Both the position numbers and the translations under genes were made by a program. The notes under the pieces were generated by a model. The model did no database searches and had not been told where the DNA came from. It saw nothing but the letters and a program-made list of their open reading frames with translations. Below, one piece after another: positions 54,502-62,902 of a stretch of 64,000 nt of DNA (positions are counted from its first letter, which is position 1; every line of letters starts with the position of its first letter). Source of the stretch: Providencia vermicola (GTDB lineage: Bacteria > Pseudomonadota > Gammaproteobacteria > Enterobacterales > Enterobacteriaceae). Location of the stretch: NCBI RefSeq assembly GCF_010748935.1, contig NZ_CP048796.1:2979001-3043000 (forward strand), in the 5' to 3' direction.

Positions 54502-55680
54502 ATGACACAATATTTATTGCCCGTATTCCTTTCTCTGAGCTACCCCATTGTTGTCGTAGCACAACCATCTGATTCACTTTTTAACTGTGAAAAATACAAC
54601 CAAAACAATGATAAATATGAGCAATGTCAACAACGCGAAATAGCCTGCCAAACACTGATTGATAGTACACCATTAAGGGCTTCACTGCCTACCACGAGTA
54701 CTTTTATCATAACAGGTAATGAAAGGGCCTATTTTCATGCCTTTCCATCAGAAATGTGCCGTTATGAAAATAAATTTGTGATCCCTGGGGACCGTTTAGG
54801 TTTCGTCGGGTATACGACTCAACCCCCCATTGTTAATGATGAGCATACATATATACTTCTTAGTTATAATGGGGTATTTGGCTGGATAGATACACGTCAA
54901 GTGGAAGCCTCTGAGGAAAAAAACTGTGATGAAATTAATAAATTAGCGCAGGAAGAAGCAAGCAGCCAAAAAGGAAGAATGGGTCAGACCTATTTGATTA
55001 ATTATCCAAGAACCCCCATATATTCCGCGCCAGATCTTGATTGCCAAGATAATAAACGTTACTTAATTCAAAATGACCGCGTTAAAGCAGTATACCCGGA
55101 CCCCATTAATGGTTTTTATTTTGTAAGCTTTACTCATTCCTCTACGGGGACACATACGTTTGGCTGGCTACAAACACAACCGCTTGTTTCAGAGCCTAAT
55201 GTAATGGACCCTAACGAACTGCCAGCTATACCGCCAGATATCGTTGTTTTAGACTTTTATGATAATGACCTACTCCCCTCTGACTACTCATTTCACCACA
55301 ACTATGAGTCTGATTTCATTACACCTGAACTTTTGGATAAAATTTCAAACTCCATCACATGTGATTATGGTGATGAAGATGAATTTTCAGCAGAGCAAAA
55401 AGCCATTTGTGATATAGAAAGGGAATGCGATCAACGAGGATGTAATTGGGATGGGACGTGGATACCAGGAGGCGCTAACTATTATACTAAGTCACAAGAT
55501 GTCCTTAATTCATGGGTAGAGAATCGCAAAGCCAAAGTACTGTCAATTAACAAACAAAATGCCATTGTCGATTTAATTTTAGGTGAGGGAAAACCTTATC
55601 CGCTTCATTTAATTGTTCGGTTAATCAACACGGATGGAAAATGGATGATTAATCAAATTGATGAGGTTAAGGTTAAATAG
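54502..55680 (+). CDS. Secreted protein of unknown function after the T6SS core
   Basis: The 392-residue protein has a signal peptide (MTQYLLPVFLSLSYPIVVV, cleavage after AQ) and several Cys pairs. Two similar stretches around AYFHAFPSEMCRYENKFVIPG and TPIYSAPDLDCQDNKRYLIQ (residues ~75-150 and ~170-250), each ending FGWID/FGWLQ, suggest a tandem SH3-like repeat. Its C-terminal ~80 residues (VLNSWVENRKAKVLSINKQN) resemble a small beta domain. It is probably periplasmic. GGGG precedes the start. Possible roles are cell-wall binding or T6SS accessory; no family is assigned. Confidence 0.7.
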   Translation: MTQYLLPVFLSLSYPIVVVAQPSDSLFNCEKYNQNNDKYEQCQQREIACQTLIDSTPLRASLPTTSTFIITGNERAYFHAFPSEMCRYENKFVIPGDRLGFVGYTTQPPIVNDEHTYILLSYNGVFGWIDTRQVEASEEKNCDEINKLAQEEASSQKGRMGQTYLINYPRTPIYSAPDLDCQDNKRYLIQNDRVKAVYPDPINGFYFVSFTHSSTGTHTFGWLQTQPLVSEPNVMDPNELPAIPPDIVVLDFYDNDLLPSDYSFHHNYESDFITPELLDKISNSITCDYGDEDEFSAEQKAICDIERECDQRGCNWDGTWIPGGANYYTKSQDVLNSWVENRKAKVLSINKQNAIVDLILGEGKPYPLHLIVRLINTDGKWMINQIDEVKVK

Positions 55681-55778
55681 TTATTTTAATGAATTGGTTA
55701 GCGCTATTTTATGCAAATCCCTGTTTATTATAATGCTAAAACAGACTGATTTTTTAATTTCAATAAGGATTCTAATAA

Positions 55779-56501
55779 GTGAACTTCACTGACATAACAA
55801 CTCGAATAAAAGAAAAAAATGGATTGAAAATTTTTTTAGCTATTTCTTTGGCAGTAATATGGTTTAACCTTGATTATAATTTATTGCAAATTTTTTTGGC
55901 ATATATTGTGGAACCATTGCATCTAGAAGCATTTTTTATTCTAATATACCGATTAACATCAATTGCACTATTTGTATTACTATTCTTATTTTTTCGATGG
56001 TATAGCAAAAACATTGGTGAAATAGCGCTGGGAAGGGTGTTCTCAATAAAATCAGTTATCCCATTTCTTCTAACCATTCTTCTATCTGTGCTTGTCATTG
56101 CTTATTTTAAATTAGGCGGTGATATGGTTACAAGAGAACTCCTCATATTTGATGAGGGAGTTATCAATAACATATTGTTATTCATTCTAACATTTATCAT
56201 AAGCCCCATTGTTTATGAAGTCATCTTTAGAGGCATTGTGTTTAGCGCAATCCAAAAAGAAAACAAAACAATCATTTGGTTATTTTCTGTTATACCATTT
56301 GTTATATTCCACATTTATACAATGACTAATGTAATTTCTCCTTCGATTTGGGTGAGGATCATGATTTACCAGTATGATGTGAGCATCATGCTAATTCTTC
56401 TTTCATGTGTTTTGACGTTTGCTCGAATGAGATCGGGCGGTGTGCTATTACCTATAATATTGAACTCATTATTTTTTATGTCATATATTAAAATGATGTG
56501 A
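55779..56501 (+). CDS. CPBP-family (Abi/CAAX) intramembrane protein
   Basis: The 240-residue polytopic protein has the CPBP pattern: YEVIFRGIVFSAIQ near 147, corresponding to EExxxR with the second Glu replaced by Val, followed by FVIFHIYTM near 178 (the FxxxH motif) and ILNSLFF near the end. CPBP proteins are membrane metalloproteases or scaffolds, often tied to bacteriocin self-immunity. The altered Glu means activity is uncertain. It starts at GTG 55779 with AAGGAT upstream and is downstream of the T6SS operon on the same strand. Confidence 0.7.
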   Translation: MNFTDITTRIKEKNGLKIFLAISLAVIWFNLDYNLLQIFLAYIVEPLHLEAFFILIYRLTSIALFVLLFLFFRWYSKNIGEIALGRVFSIKSVIPFLLTILLSVLVIAYFKLGGDMVTRELLIFDEGVINNILLFILTFIISPIVYEVIFRGIVFSAIQKENKTIIWLFSVIPFVIFHIYTMTNVISPSIWVRIMIYQYDVSIMLILLSCVLTFARMRSGGVLLPIILNSLFFMSYIKMM

Positions 56502-56735
56502 TTTTTTAAATTGGGTTGTGTATATCAGTATATATCTAACCAGAATTAATATTGTGCACGCCCAATGATATTAATGGTACTTTAGTGATTTAATAGGTGT
56601 AATAATCTATTAAGTGGTTAACATCCCCCTAAAAAATTTCAAGTTAACTAAAAGTTGAATGTTATTTTAAATTTGAACTTTAAGTTTTTTGGCTACACAG
56701 TCTCAGCCATTTAAAATATATCATTAAACCTACTG

Positions 56736-57092
56736 TTAGCCTTTATTCTGCTGAGCTAAAAATACCTGCATAAATTTTTCAAGATGTTTTATTTTCCCTT
56801 CAAGTTCATTTACAGTTATCATAAATACACCTTCATCGACTGGAGCCGCGGATATAGACAAATAATCACTCTCCCAATTCATCCCCATCTCTTCTTCATC
56901 ACATCCCCAATCTTCAGCATCAGGATTAATTTGCATCTCAATTTCTGGGTGCAGTGAATCTGCTAGAGTTAGAATAAAACCTTCATAATAAAAATGAGTT
57001 TCATGATCGTTAATTTCAACCATCTTAACACCTAAGGGAAGCCACCTTTTCCTCAGGAAGAAAACTAAATCATTAAACTTAGTAAAGTTCAT
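56736..57092 (-). CDS. Hypothetical acidic protein, 118 residues
   Basis: The protein is soluble and acidic with an aspartate/glutamate-rich loop (PDAEDWGCDEEEMGMNWESD) in the middle. No signal peptide is present. The size, acidity and place at the end of an effector/immunity cluster fit an immunity protein, but the family is not recognised. It is the last gene of the minus-strand cluster. Confidence 0.6.
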   Translation of the reverse strand: MNFTKFNDLVFFLRKRWLPLGVKMVEINDHETHFYYEGFILTLADSLHPEIEMQINPDAEDWGCDEEEMGMNWESDYLSISAAPVDEGVFMITVNELEGKIKHLEKFMQVFLAQQNKG

Positions 57093-57174
57093 AGTATTTC
57101 CAATAAAGTATATTTTTTAAATTTTATTTCAGTCTACAGCTAAATAAAGCATTCGAAGCTAAACCAAAATAATA

Positions 57175-57687
57175 TTAAAAATTCATCTCAAATCGAACAT
57201 CAATAATTTTTTCAATGGGAGTTTTATTTATCAACGTTAACTCTCCATTTTCCAATAAATAATAATATCGAAAGGTTTCATGCGTATCTTCATCAGTGCC
57301 AGCAGCTATAATTAATCGACTATATTTATCTATATACTCAATTTTTTCACCAATAACCTCACCTTGCATTGAGTAATATACCGTAAACGATTTATTTAAT
57401 GCTTTCCCTGTTTGTTTGTTAATAAACGCAGTTGAATGACAACCACTTGAACCACAACCCCAAACGGTACTTGCATACAAACCTGCAAAAGTAATTTTTC
57501 CACTTAATGCCGCTTTGAAGCGAGTGCGAAACATTCTTGTAAATTCATCGGTTAGATCGACTTGTTTTGCAACTGCTCCTTGATAAAGCTGTTTAACTGG
57601 ATAATCAGTTCCAATCGGAAAAATGTTTTTTGAATATGACGGCTCAGAAACAAATAAAACCATAGAGAGTACAATATATTTATTCAT
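57175..57687 (-). CDS. Periplasmic protein of unknown function
   Basis: From the Met at 57687 the product is 170 residues with a signal peptide (MNKYIVLSMVLFVSEPSYS). The mature part has a WGCGSSGCHS motif near 82 with two close Cys, probably a small disulfide loop. The frame opens five codons earlier. A short secreted protein with a Cys loop beside T6SS immunity genes may be a periplasmic inhibitor (inference). Family not recognised. Confidence 0.65.
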   Translation of the reverse strand: MNKYIVLSMVLFVSEPSYSKNIFPIGTDYPVKQLYQGAVAKQVDLTDEFTRMFRTRFKAALSGKITFAGLYASTVWGCGSSGCHSTAFINKQTGKALNKSFTVYYSMQGEVIGEKIEYIDKYSRLIIAAGTDEDTHETFRYYYLLENGELTLINKTPIEKIIDVRFEMNF

Positions 57688-57748
57688 ATTTATGAATTCC
57701 ATCTGATTAATTTTGTTCGTGAATTCAGGTATTATTATACGGCTTATT

Positions 57749-58144
57749 TCATACTCTAGTTTTTGCTATCGGCAATGCTATTCCGGTAGTAATAAAAAGC
57801 AAAAAGACTATCGTCATATTAAAATAATCTGAGATACTATTTTTTAATACAGGCCGCGATACTAACACCTCATGTTCACCGTCATCCGTGATTGCAAACT
57901 CACCTTGATGTAACTTTTCTAAAATGTCTAATGCCATTGTTAATTCATCTTTATTCACTAATAACTTAACACCGCCCACAGCTTGAGAATACATCTGGTT
58001 ATTCCAAACCATATTCTCATCTAACAACATAGGTGTGACACCTTCAGTTCTCAGTAAACCAGCCTGAATTCTTGCTTCTAGAGGAGAAAGGTATTGTGTT
58101 AGTAATACATAATCACTCATAGTTTGATGGATATCCCACATCAT
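57749..58144 (-). CDS. DUF2007-like protein with C-terminal membrane span
   Basis: The 131-residue protein has the DUF2007 pattern YLSPLEARIQAGLLRTEGV near 18 and AVGGVKLLVNKDEL near 55, then a C-terminal span (FNMTIVFLLFITTGIAL). AGGGTG precedes the ATG at 58144. DUF2007 domains are thought to be PII-like signalling domains; the role here is unknown. Confidence 0.7.
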   Translation of the reverse strand: MMWDIHQTMSDYVLLTQYLSPLEARIQAGLLRTEGVTPMLLDENMVWNNQMYSQAVGGVKLLVNKDELTMALDILEKLHQGEFAITDDGEHEVLVSRPVLKNSISDYFNMTIVFLLFITTGIALPIAKTRV

Positions 58145-58207
58145 AGCACCCTAATTATTTTGTTAATATTAATGTTTTAAATTTTGAAAACTTCATTTAT
58201 TGAATCA

Positions 58208-58720
58208 TTAATATATAAATGTTTTTTTGACACGTTTTGATTTATGAAAATAAAAACCCCAGATCAAACCATAAAAAATAGCATATATCACATCTACAAT
58301 TATAGAAATTGAAAATCCCCAGTTAAAATATGATGGCCAAATACTAATACCGATAATGATGGGTGCTAGTATTTTCCAAGAAATGAAGCCATAAAAAACA
58401 TAAGAAATCTTATGGGAGCGCTTAAGAAAATAATGTAGAGTGATTACAGATATAATGATATTAATACAGTTAATTATCGCCATTATGTTTAATGTTACTG
58501 TCGATGAACCGTAGTAGCCTAGCGCTATCATATAATCAAAAAAATAATATAGCGATGATACAATCGTTAACAGTAAGCTAATCAAAGGAAACCATAACCA
58601 GCCATCTATTTGGGTATAGAATTTTTTATTACATTCCTCACAATAATCTCCATGCGGTTCTATTTCTACATTATAACATTCAATACAAGTCCATCTTGTT
58701 TCAATTGTATCGGACTCCAC
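58208..58720 (-). CDS. Zinc-ribbon DUF2569-like membrane protein
   Basis: The 170-residue protein starts with a short zinc ribbon (Cys12-x2-Cys15 and Cys27-x2-Cys30) followed by four membrane spans, with DGWLWFPLISLLLT marking the first, as in DUF2569 proteins. The function of this family is not known. It lies between a displaced effector tail and the DUF2007 gene. Confidence 0.7.
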   Translation of the reverse strand: MESDTIETRWTCIECYNVEIEPHGDYCEECNKKFYTQIDGWLWFPLISLLLTIVSSLYYFFDYMIALGYYGSSTVTLNIMAIINCINIIISVITLHYFLKRSHKISYVFYGFISWKILAPIIIGISIWPSYFNWGFSISIIVDVIYAIFYGLIWGFYFHKSKRVKKTFIY

Positions 58721-58928
58721 TTTTCATCCTTATTATTCGACTCTATTTTCATTCATTAAGAATTGAAACTGTTCTACACAATAAAATTAAGGTTATTTCA
58801 GGCGTAATTATCACCGTTAACGAGAACGGGATAATGCGTCATGAAAGCCAAAGGCAATATAGGGTCGACCAAAGATAAGTATTCCCTGATTTACTGTGAT
58901 CACGGCCAACATCTAATTTAACAGGGAA

Positions 58929-59726
58929 TTAGAACCGCTTACCCAACTGCCCCCAAAATTGCTCAATGCTTTTATTCGGATCATAAGCGGTGGGTTCTTT
59001 GACTTGCTTTGGCTGCCCAATTTTTTCCTGTTTAATTCTAATCTCCTCATCCCCGGGCAGCTCCAACTTACGAATGGCAAAAAAGTTATCTGTAATACTT
59101 TCGCTTTTATCTTTTGCCTGAATATCATGCACAAAATAAGCAAACAAAACGTTATCGACAGGTGGAGCCCAAGAGGGACGTCGAGGGAAAGGCAAACCTT
59201 TATTTGCACTTACTTGGCACTCCATGAACCATTCAGCTCTACAGTATGCGGGATACCATATATTCTTCAGTAACCCTTCATGATGAAAACGCATATCCCC
59301 TCGACGGTAATAATTACCCCGTTGATGATAATCTCGATAAAGTTTAACAGCTTCATCATTCACGTCATCCAACCATCCCCAGTGTTTTTTCAATGTTGCC
59401 ACTTCTTTTGATGTATCTTGGAAAGTGTCTCTATCAGCTCGAATCGCACCATAAGTCATACCAACATAACCTGACTCTTCTCTTTTACGGGCTTCTAGCT
59501 TCTGTAATTCCAACCGATATTCATAAAATTTTTCACCGAGCCAAATAAAATAGCTGTTCAGATGCTGATTCATCCACGGTACATTGAAATATTTTTTTAG
59601 CAAAATTTTTTGGTATTCAGCCACCCAGTGTCTAACTGATTTACCCGCTTCATTAGGCGATTGGCTAGGACTTTTCACACGGTCTCGGATGATAAAATAT
59701 TCCGCAACATCCTTATCAAAATTCAT
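58929..59726 (-). pseudogene. Displaced C-terminal fragment of a Tle-like effector
   Basis: The frame (openable from 59747) reads a ~265-residue stretch whose HLNSYFIWLGEKFYEYRLEL, KKHWGWLDDV and FAYFVHDIQAKD segments align with the C-terminal half of the effector at 62903 (HLDSYFAWLGQKHYEYKFEL, KKDWGWLSKV, GWFVHDIQRAE). The hydrolase half with its catalytic residues is absent. Homology begins almost exactly at the end of the 229-bp DUF3396 repeat, so the fragment was joined there by recombination. No ribosome site is seen at its start. Confidence 0.7.
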
Positions 59727-59949
59727 CAATGAAACGTTCAACCGCATTGGCTAGCGCTTCACACTTTTCCGGTCGCCAGCATTCATCAATATAAAAGAGC
59801 GCAGTTAATCCTACTTGAACGATATTCCGCTCCATGTCTTTGTCACTGCCATAAGTGAACTCCCAACTAGCTTCTTCGAATTTTTCAAAAAATGTCATTT
59901 CTTTTTGTGTATCTTTTTCCATATCAGTCATCCCAATAAATATATTCAT
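59716..59949 (-). pseudogene. Truncated DUF3396 immunity gene (N-terminal 77 codons)
   Basis: The 77-residue frame is nearly the same as the first part of the DUF3396 protein at 61267 (shared FFEKF, EASWEFTYGSDKDMERNIVQ and ALANAVERFIDEF) and stops at IDEF where the full copy goes on. The DNA is a 229-bp repeat. The stop comes right at the join with the displaced effector tail. Confidence 0.8.
59719..59947. repeat. 229-bp direct repeat, copy 1 (start of a DUF3396 gene)
   Basis: Copy 2 is at 62071-62299, 2,352 bases away. I count eight differences and no gaps. The repeat covers the leader and first ~76 codons of DUF3396 genes. Confidence 0.92.
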
Positions 59950-60050
59950 GGTGTTGTCTTAGCGTATAAGATGACATATGCAGCAATTAACGGATTAAAA
60001 TGCACCTTTCTCGTTTTCAGAAGGACAGGGGCGGTACGGGTTGTTTCCCC

Positions 60051-61262
60051 CTAATCCTCCACATCAATAAAAACACTGCCCTTATCATCTCGTTCTAATA
60101 ATGACCAATTAGCGTGGTGCTTTTTACCTTTTTTATCTTCAAAAAAAGGTAATTTTTTCCCGGCTTCAAGATGAACAAACTGACTTGTACCATTCACAAT
60201 ACAGCCCCAACGACCAGTATACGGTGCAATTTCATCCGTATATCGAGTGACGCGTTCTTTAGCTTTTTCAACAGGTGCGGATGGAAGGGACTCCGGTGGG
60301 GTATACGGTTCTTTATCAAAACGGGCAAGCCATTCCTGTGTTGAACGTTTATCAAAGCGAATTTCTCCCGCAATCGAACCATAACCTAAACTACCAGAAT
60401 ATGGCGTTCGAATTGGTTTTAAAGCTTCATTTACCGCCAGATACAGTGAAGGATAAGGATTATCCTTTATCCAACCTAATTCGGGGTATTCTCCTGCCTG
60501 TATAATTACGCCCCCCAAATATTCCGTTATCGCGATACCCTGCATCTGTAAAACTGATTTTAAATGGGTTATTCCACCTAATTTATCTAACCATTGAGTG
60601 TTAAAAAATGTCTGCCAGTTGATGGAACGCAAACCATTTCTCATTCCTTTGTTAGTATTGCTATTTGTGATATCAATACCTAAAAATTCTTGTCCAATTT
60701 CGTATTCTAAGTGTTGGTAACGATGTCTTTCAAAAGATTGTTGAACACCTAGCCCCATAAGGCCGTGCATGGGCTGCAAAATAATGCAAAATTGTTTTAA
60801 TAATGCAGCTAAGTGCGAGGTATCTTTCAACTCACTTACAGGTAAATAAAAGCCAAAATAACTTACCCTGCTATGGGCTAATTCGTACCATCCAGCAGGT
60901 GAGCCTGCGCCTACCCAATAATCCCCTGTATGATCAAAACCATCAGTTGAGCACCAAAAAAAATCACAATTATCCCCGTAACTGTTGGTGATACGCTCTG
61001 CAAAGTTGTGTGTATTTTTTGGGGTATAATCCAGCACTTTATTCGGGTCATCAAAATAGCCTGTCTTTAATTTATCGCCATATTCTTGTTGGTATAGCTG
61101 AAATGCTTGCGCCATTCTGGCTCGGTTTTCTTGGGTATAGGCTTTATCCAAATAAAACCATGCCACTAAACCGACTTGTAATACATTACGATTTTCAGGA
61201 TCATCTTCTTCACCATAAGTAAATTCGTATTTTGCTTGCTCAAATTTTTCAAAAAAATTCAT
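60051..61262 (-). CDS. DUF3396 type VI immunity protein with C-terminal extension
   Basis: From the Met at 61262 the product is 403 residues. The DUF3396 core (NFFEKFEQAKYEFTYGEED at the start, AGSPAGWYELAHSRVSYFGF near 130, LQPMHGLMGLG near 170 and GLRSINWQTFF near 215) is followed by a proline-rich linker and an extra ~70-residue domain (GRWGCIVNGTSQFVHLEAG) not present in its neighbour. DUF3396 proteins are immunity to T6SS phospholipase-type effectors. The start is 4 bases after the previous stop. Confidence 0.85.
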   Translation of the reverse strand: MNFFEKFEQAKYEFTYGEEDDPENRNVLQVGLVAWFYLDKAYTQENRARMAQAFQLYQQEYGDKLKTGYFDDPNKVLDYTPKNTHNFAERITNSYGDNCDFFWCSTDGFDHTGDYWVGAGSPAGWYELAHSRVSYFGFYLPVSELKDTSHLAALLKQFCIILQPMHGLMGLGVQQSFERHRYQHLEYEIGQEFLGIDITNSNTNKGMRNGLRSINWQTFFNTQWLDKLGGITHLKSVLQMQGIAITEYLGGVIIQAGEYPELGWIKDNPYPSLYLAVNEALKPIRTPYSGSLGYGSIAGEIRFDKRSTQEWLARFDKEPYTPPESLPSAPVEKAKERVTRYTDEIAPYTGRWGCIVNGTSQFVHLEAGKKLPFFEDKKGKKHHANWSLLERDDKGSVFIDVED

Positions 61263-61266
61263 TTTG

Positions 61267-62274
61267 TTATTCTTGTCTATCCAATTTCTCACCTTCCGAG
61301 TCAAATCGCTCTTGCCATTCTTTCGTTAAACGTTCATCAAGCCGAATTTCGCCAGAAATTGAGCCCAAATGAAATGATTTAAACGACGGTGTTCTAATTG
61401 GTTTTAAGACATGGTTGACTTTGACGTACAATTTCGGATAAAGATCGCGTTCAACCCAGCCTAATTCAGGCCACTCACCCGCTTTTATCACAATCCCACC
61501 TTGGTAAGGTAATAAATGAATATCATCATTCATAAATTGTTGCTTCAGGTACGCTTCACCGCCGATTTTATTAACCCACTCATCAGATAAAATCGTGTAC
61601 CAGTTAATCGAACGGATACCATCACGTAGTCCTCTATCAGTAACAGAAGTAGTAACATCGATTCCATTAAAATGACGGGCAATATCACATTCGATAAATT
61701 GATACATATTACCGTTATAAAGTTGTTGTGTTCCTAAGCCAGCTACACCATGCATCGGTTTCAAAATATTACAAAAATCTAAAATTAACTGTTCGAATTT
61801 ATTAGCATTTTCATCTGCCAATTCGGTTATTGGCAAAAAAAAGCGAATATATGAAACACGACGATGAACATGTTCATACCAGCCTGCTGGTGAAAAAGCA
61901 TTTACCTGATAGTTACTTACAAAATCTCTATAATATTCTGAACACCACTGTAACTCTGCCGCATCATCCTCCAGATCTGCCAACCGTTTTATGCGAGTTA
62001 ATTTATCCTTTATAACAAACTTTTCTGGTTTATTAACATCATCAATAAACCCCCATTTTAATTTATCACCAAATTCATCAATGAAACGTTCAACCGCATT
62101 GGCTAGCGCTTCACGCTTTTCCGGTCGCCAGCATTCATCAATATAAAAGAGCGCAGTTAATCCTACTTGAACGATATTCCGCTCCATGTCTTTGTCACTG
62201 CCATAAGTGAACTCCCAGCTAGCTTCTTTAAATTTTTCAAAAAATGTCACTTCTTTTTGTGTATCATTTTCCAT
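61267..62274 (-). CDS. DUF3396 type VI immunity protein
   Basis: The ~335-residue protein (Met at 62274 after GGGATG; a Met at 62283 also possible) has the DUF3396 core: FFEKFKEASWEFTYGSDKD, FSPAGWYEHVHRRVSYIRF near 145, LKPMHGVAGLGTQQLYNG near 185 and GIRSINWYTILS near 235. It is downstream of the Tle-like effector and a membrane protein, and is probably the cognate immunity. Its first ~76 codons are duplicated at 59719. Confidence 0.87.
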   Translation of the reverse strand: MENDTQKEVTFFEKFKEASWEFTYGSDKDMERNIVQVGLTALFYIDECWRPEKREALANAVERFIDEFGDKLKWGFIDDVNKPEKFVIKDKLTRIKRLADLEDDAAELQWCSEYYRDFVSNYQVNAFSPAGWYEHVHRRVSYIRFFLPITELADENANKFEQLILDFCNILKPMHGVAGLGTQQLYNGNMYQFIECDIARHFNGIDVTTSVTDRGLRDGIRSINWYTILSDEWVNKIGGEAYLKQQFMNDDIHLLPYQGGIVIKAGEWPELGWVERDLYPKLYVKVNHVLKPIRTPSFKSFHLGSISGEIRLDERLTKEWQERFDSEGEKLDRQE

Positions 62275-62299
62275 ATTAGTCATCCCAATAAATATATTC
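62071..62299. repeat. 229-bp direct repeat, copy 2
   Basis: This is the native start of the DUF3396 gene ending at 61267. It is the partner of 59719-59947. Confidence 0.92.
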
Positions 62300-62377
62300 T
62301 TGGCACTGTTTCATCATTTTAGTTACGATCCTTTCATCGATAGCCAAGGGTATCTCACTATTTAACAATCAAATAAG

Positions 62378-62845
62378 TTATTTATTGGAAATATAAAATT
62401 CTTTTTCCGAAAGGAAAATCAATGCAATAAAATAAATGAGTGAAATAACACCGATAACAATCGAAATCCAATTTAAACCCGCTAGTGTATAAAAATAATT
62501 AGACACTCTATTCAGTAAGAACATAATGAAACAGATAGCAATCGGATGTCGGTAACCAATACTACGCAATCGCTGAATTTCCAGTAATGAAAAAGTACAA
62601 TAAGCGAGACCATAAATGATAAGAATAACCAAACCATAAGCAAATGAAATGGAAAACCCCAAATCCAAGTCAATACTTTTTGATAGAGCCTCATGAGTGT
62701 ATCGATAATTAGCACTTACAAATAGAGAATTAATCACCTTAATTGATAGTGTCAATAAAATAGCAGTTAAAATATAATAACAAAAAAATGAAAGTGACTT
62801 TCTTTTGGTATATAAAAATGCGGTGCCTATTTTTCCTTCTGACAT
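62378..62845 (-). CDS. Four-span membrane protein in the effector/immunity cluster
   Basis: The 155-residue protein has four hydrophobic segments (FFCYYILTAILLTLSIKV, FAYGLVILIIYGLAYCTF, a third near 105 and ISIVIGVISLIYFIALIFL). It lies between the effector and the DUF3396 gene. Its arrangement recalls DUF805-type proteins (RLRSIGYRHP near 92), but the match is weak. It may be an accessory immunity or unrelated. Confidence 0.65.
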   Translation of the reverse strand: MSEGKIGTAFLYTKRKSLSFFCYYILTAILLTLSIKVINSLFVSANYRYTHEALSKSIDLDLGFSISFAYGLVILIIYGLAYCTFSLLEIQRLRSIGYRHPIAICFIMFLLNRVSNYFYTLAGLNWISIVIGVISLIYFIALIFLSEKEFYISNK

Positions 62846-62902
62846 ATGCTCCCTTTTTGATGTCGTTATTAGGATCAGTTCAAGTAATAAAGTCTACTAT
62901 AT

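Noticed and set aside
58696-58878. A 60-residue plus-strand frame between two minus-strand genes
   Set aside because: No ribosome site, no recognisable motif and it overlaps the start of the DUF2569-like gene.
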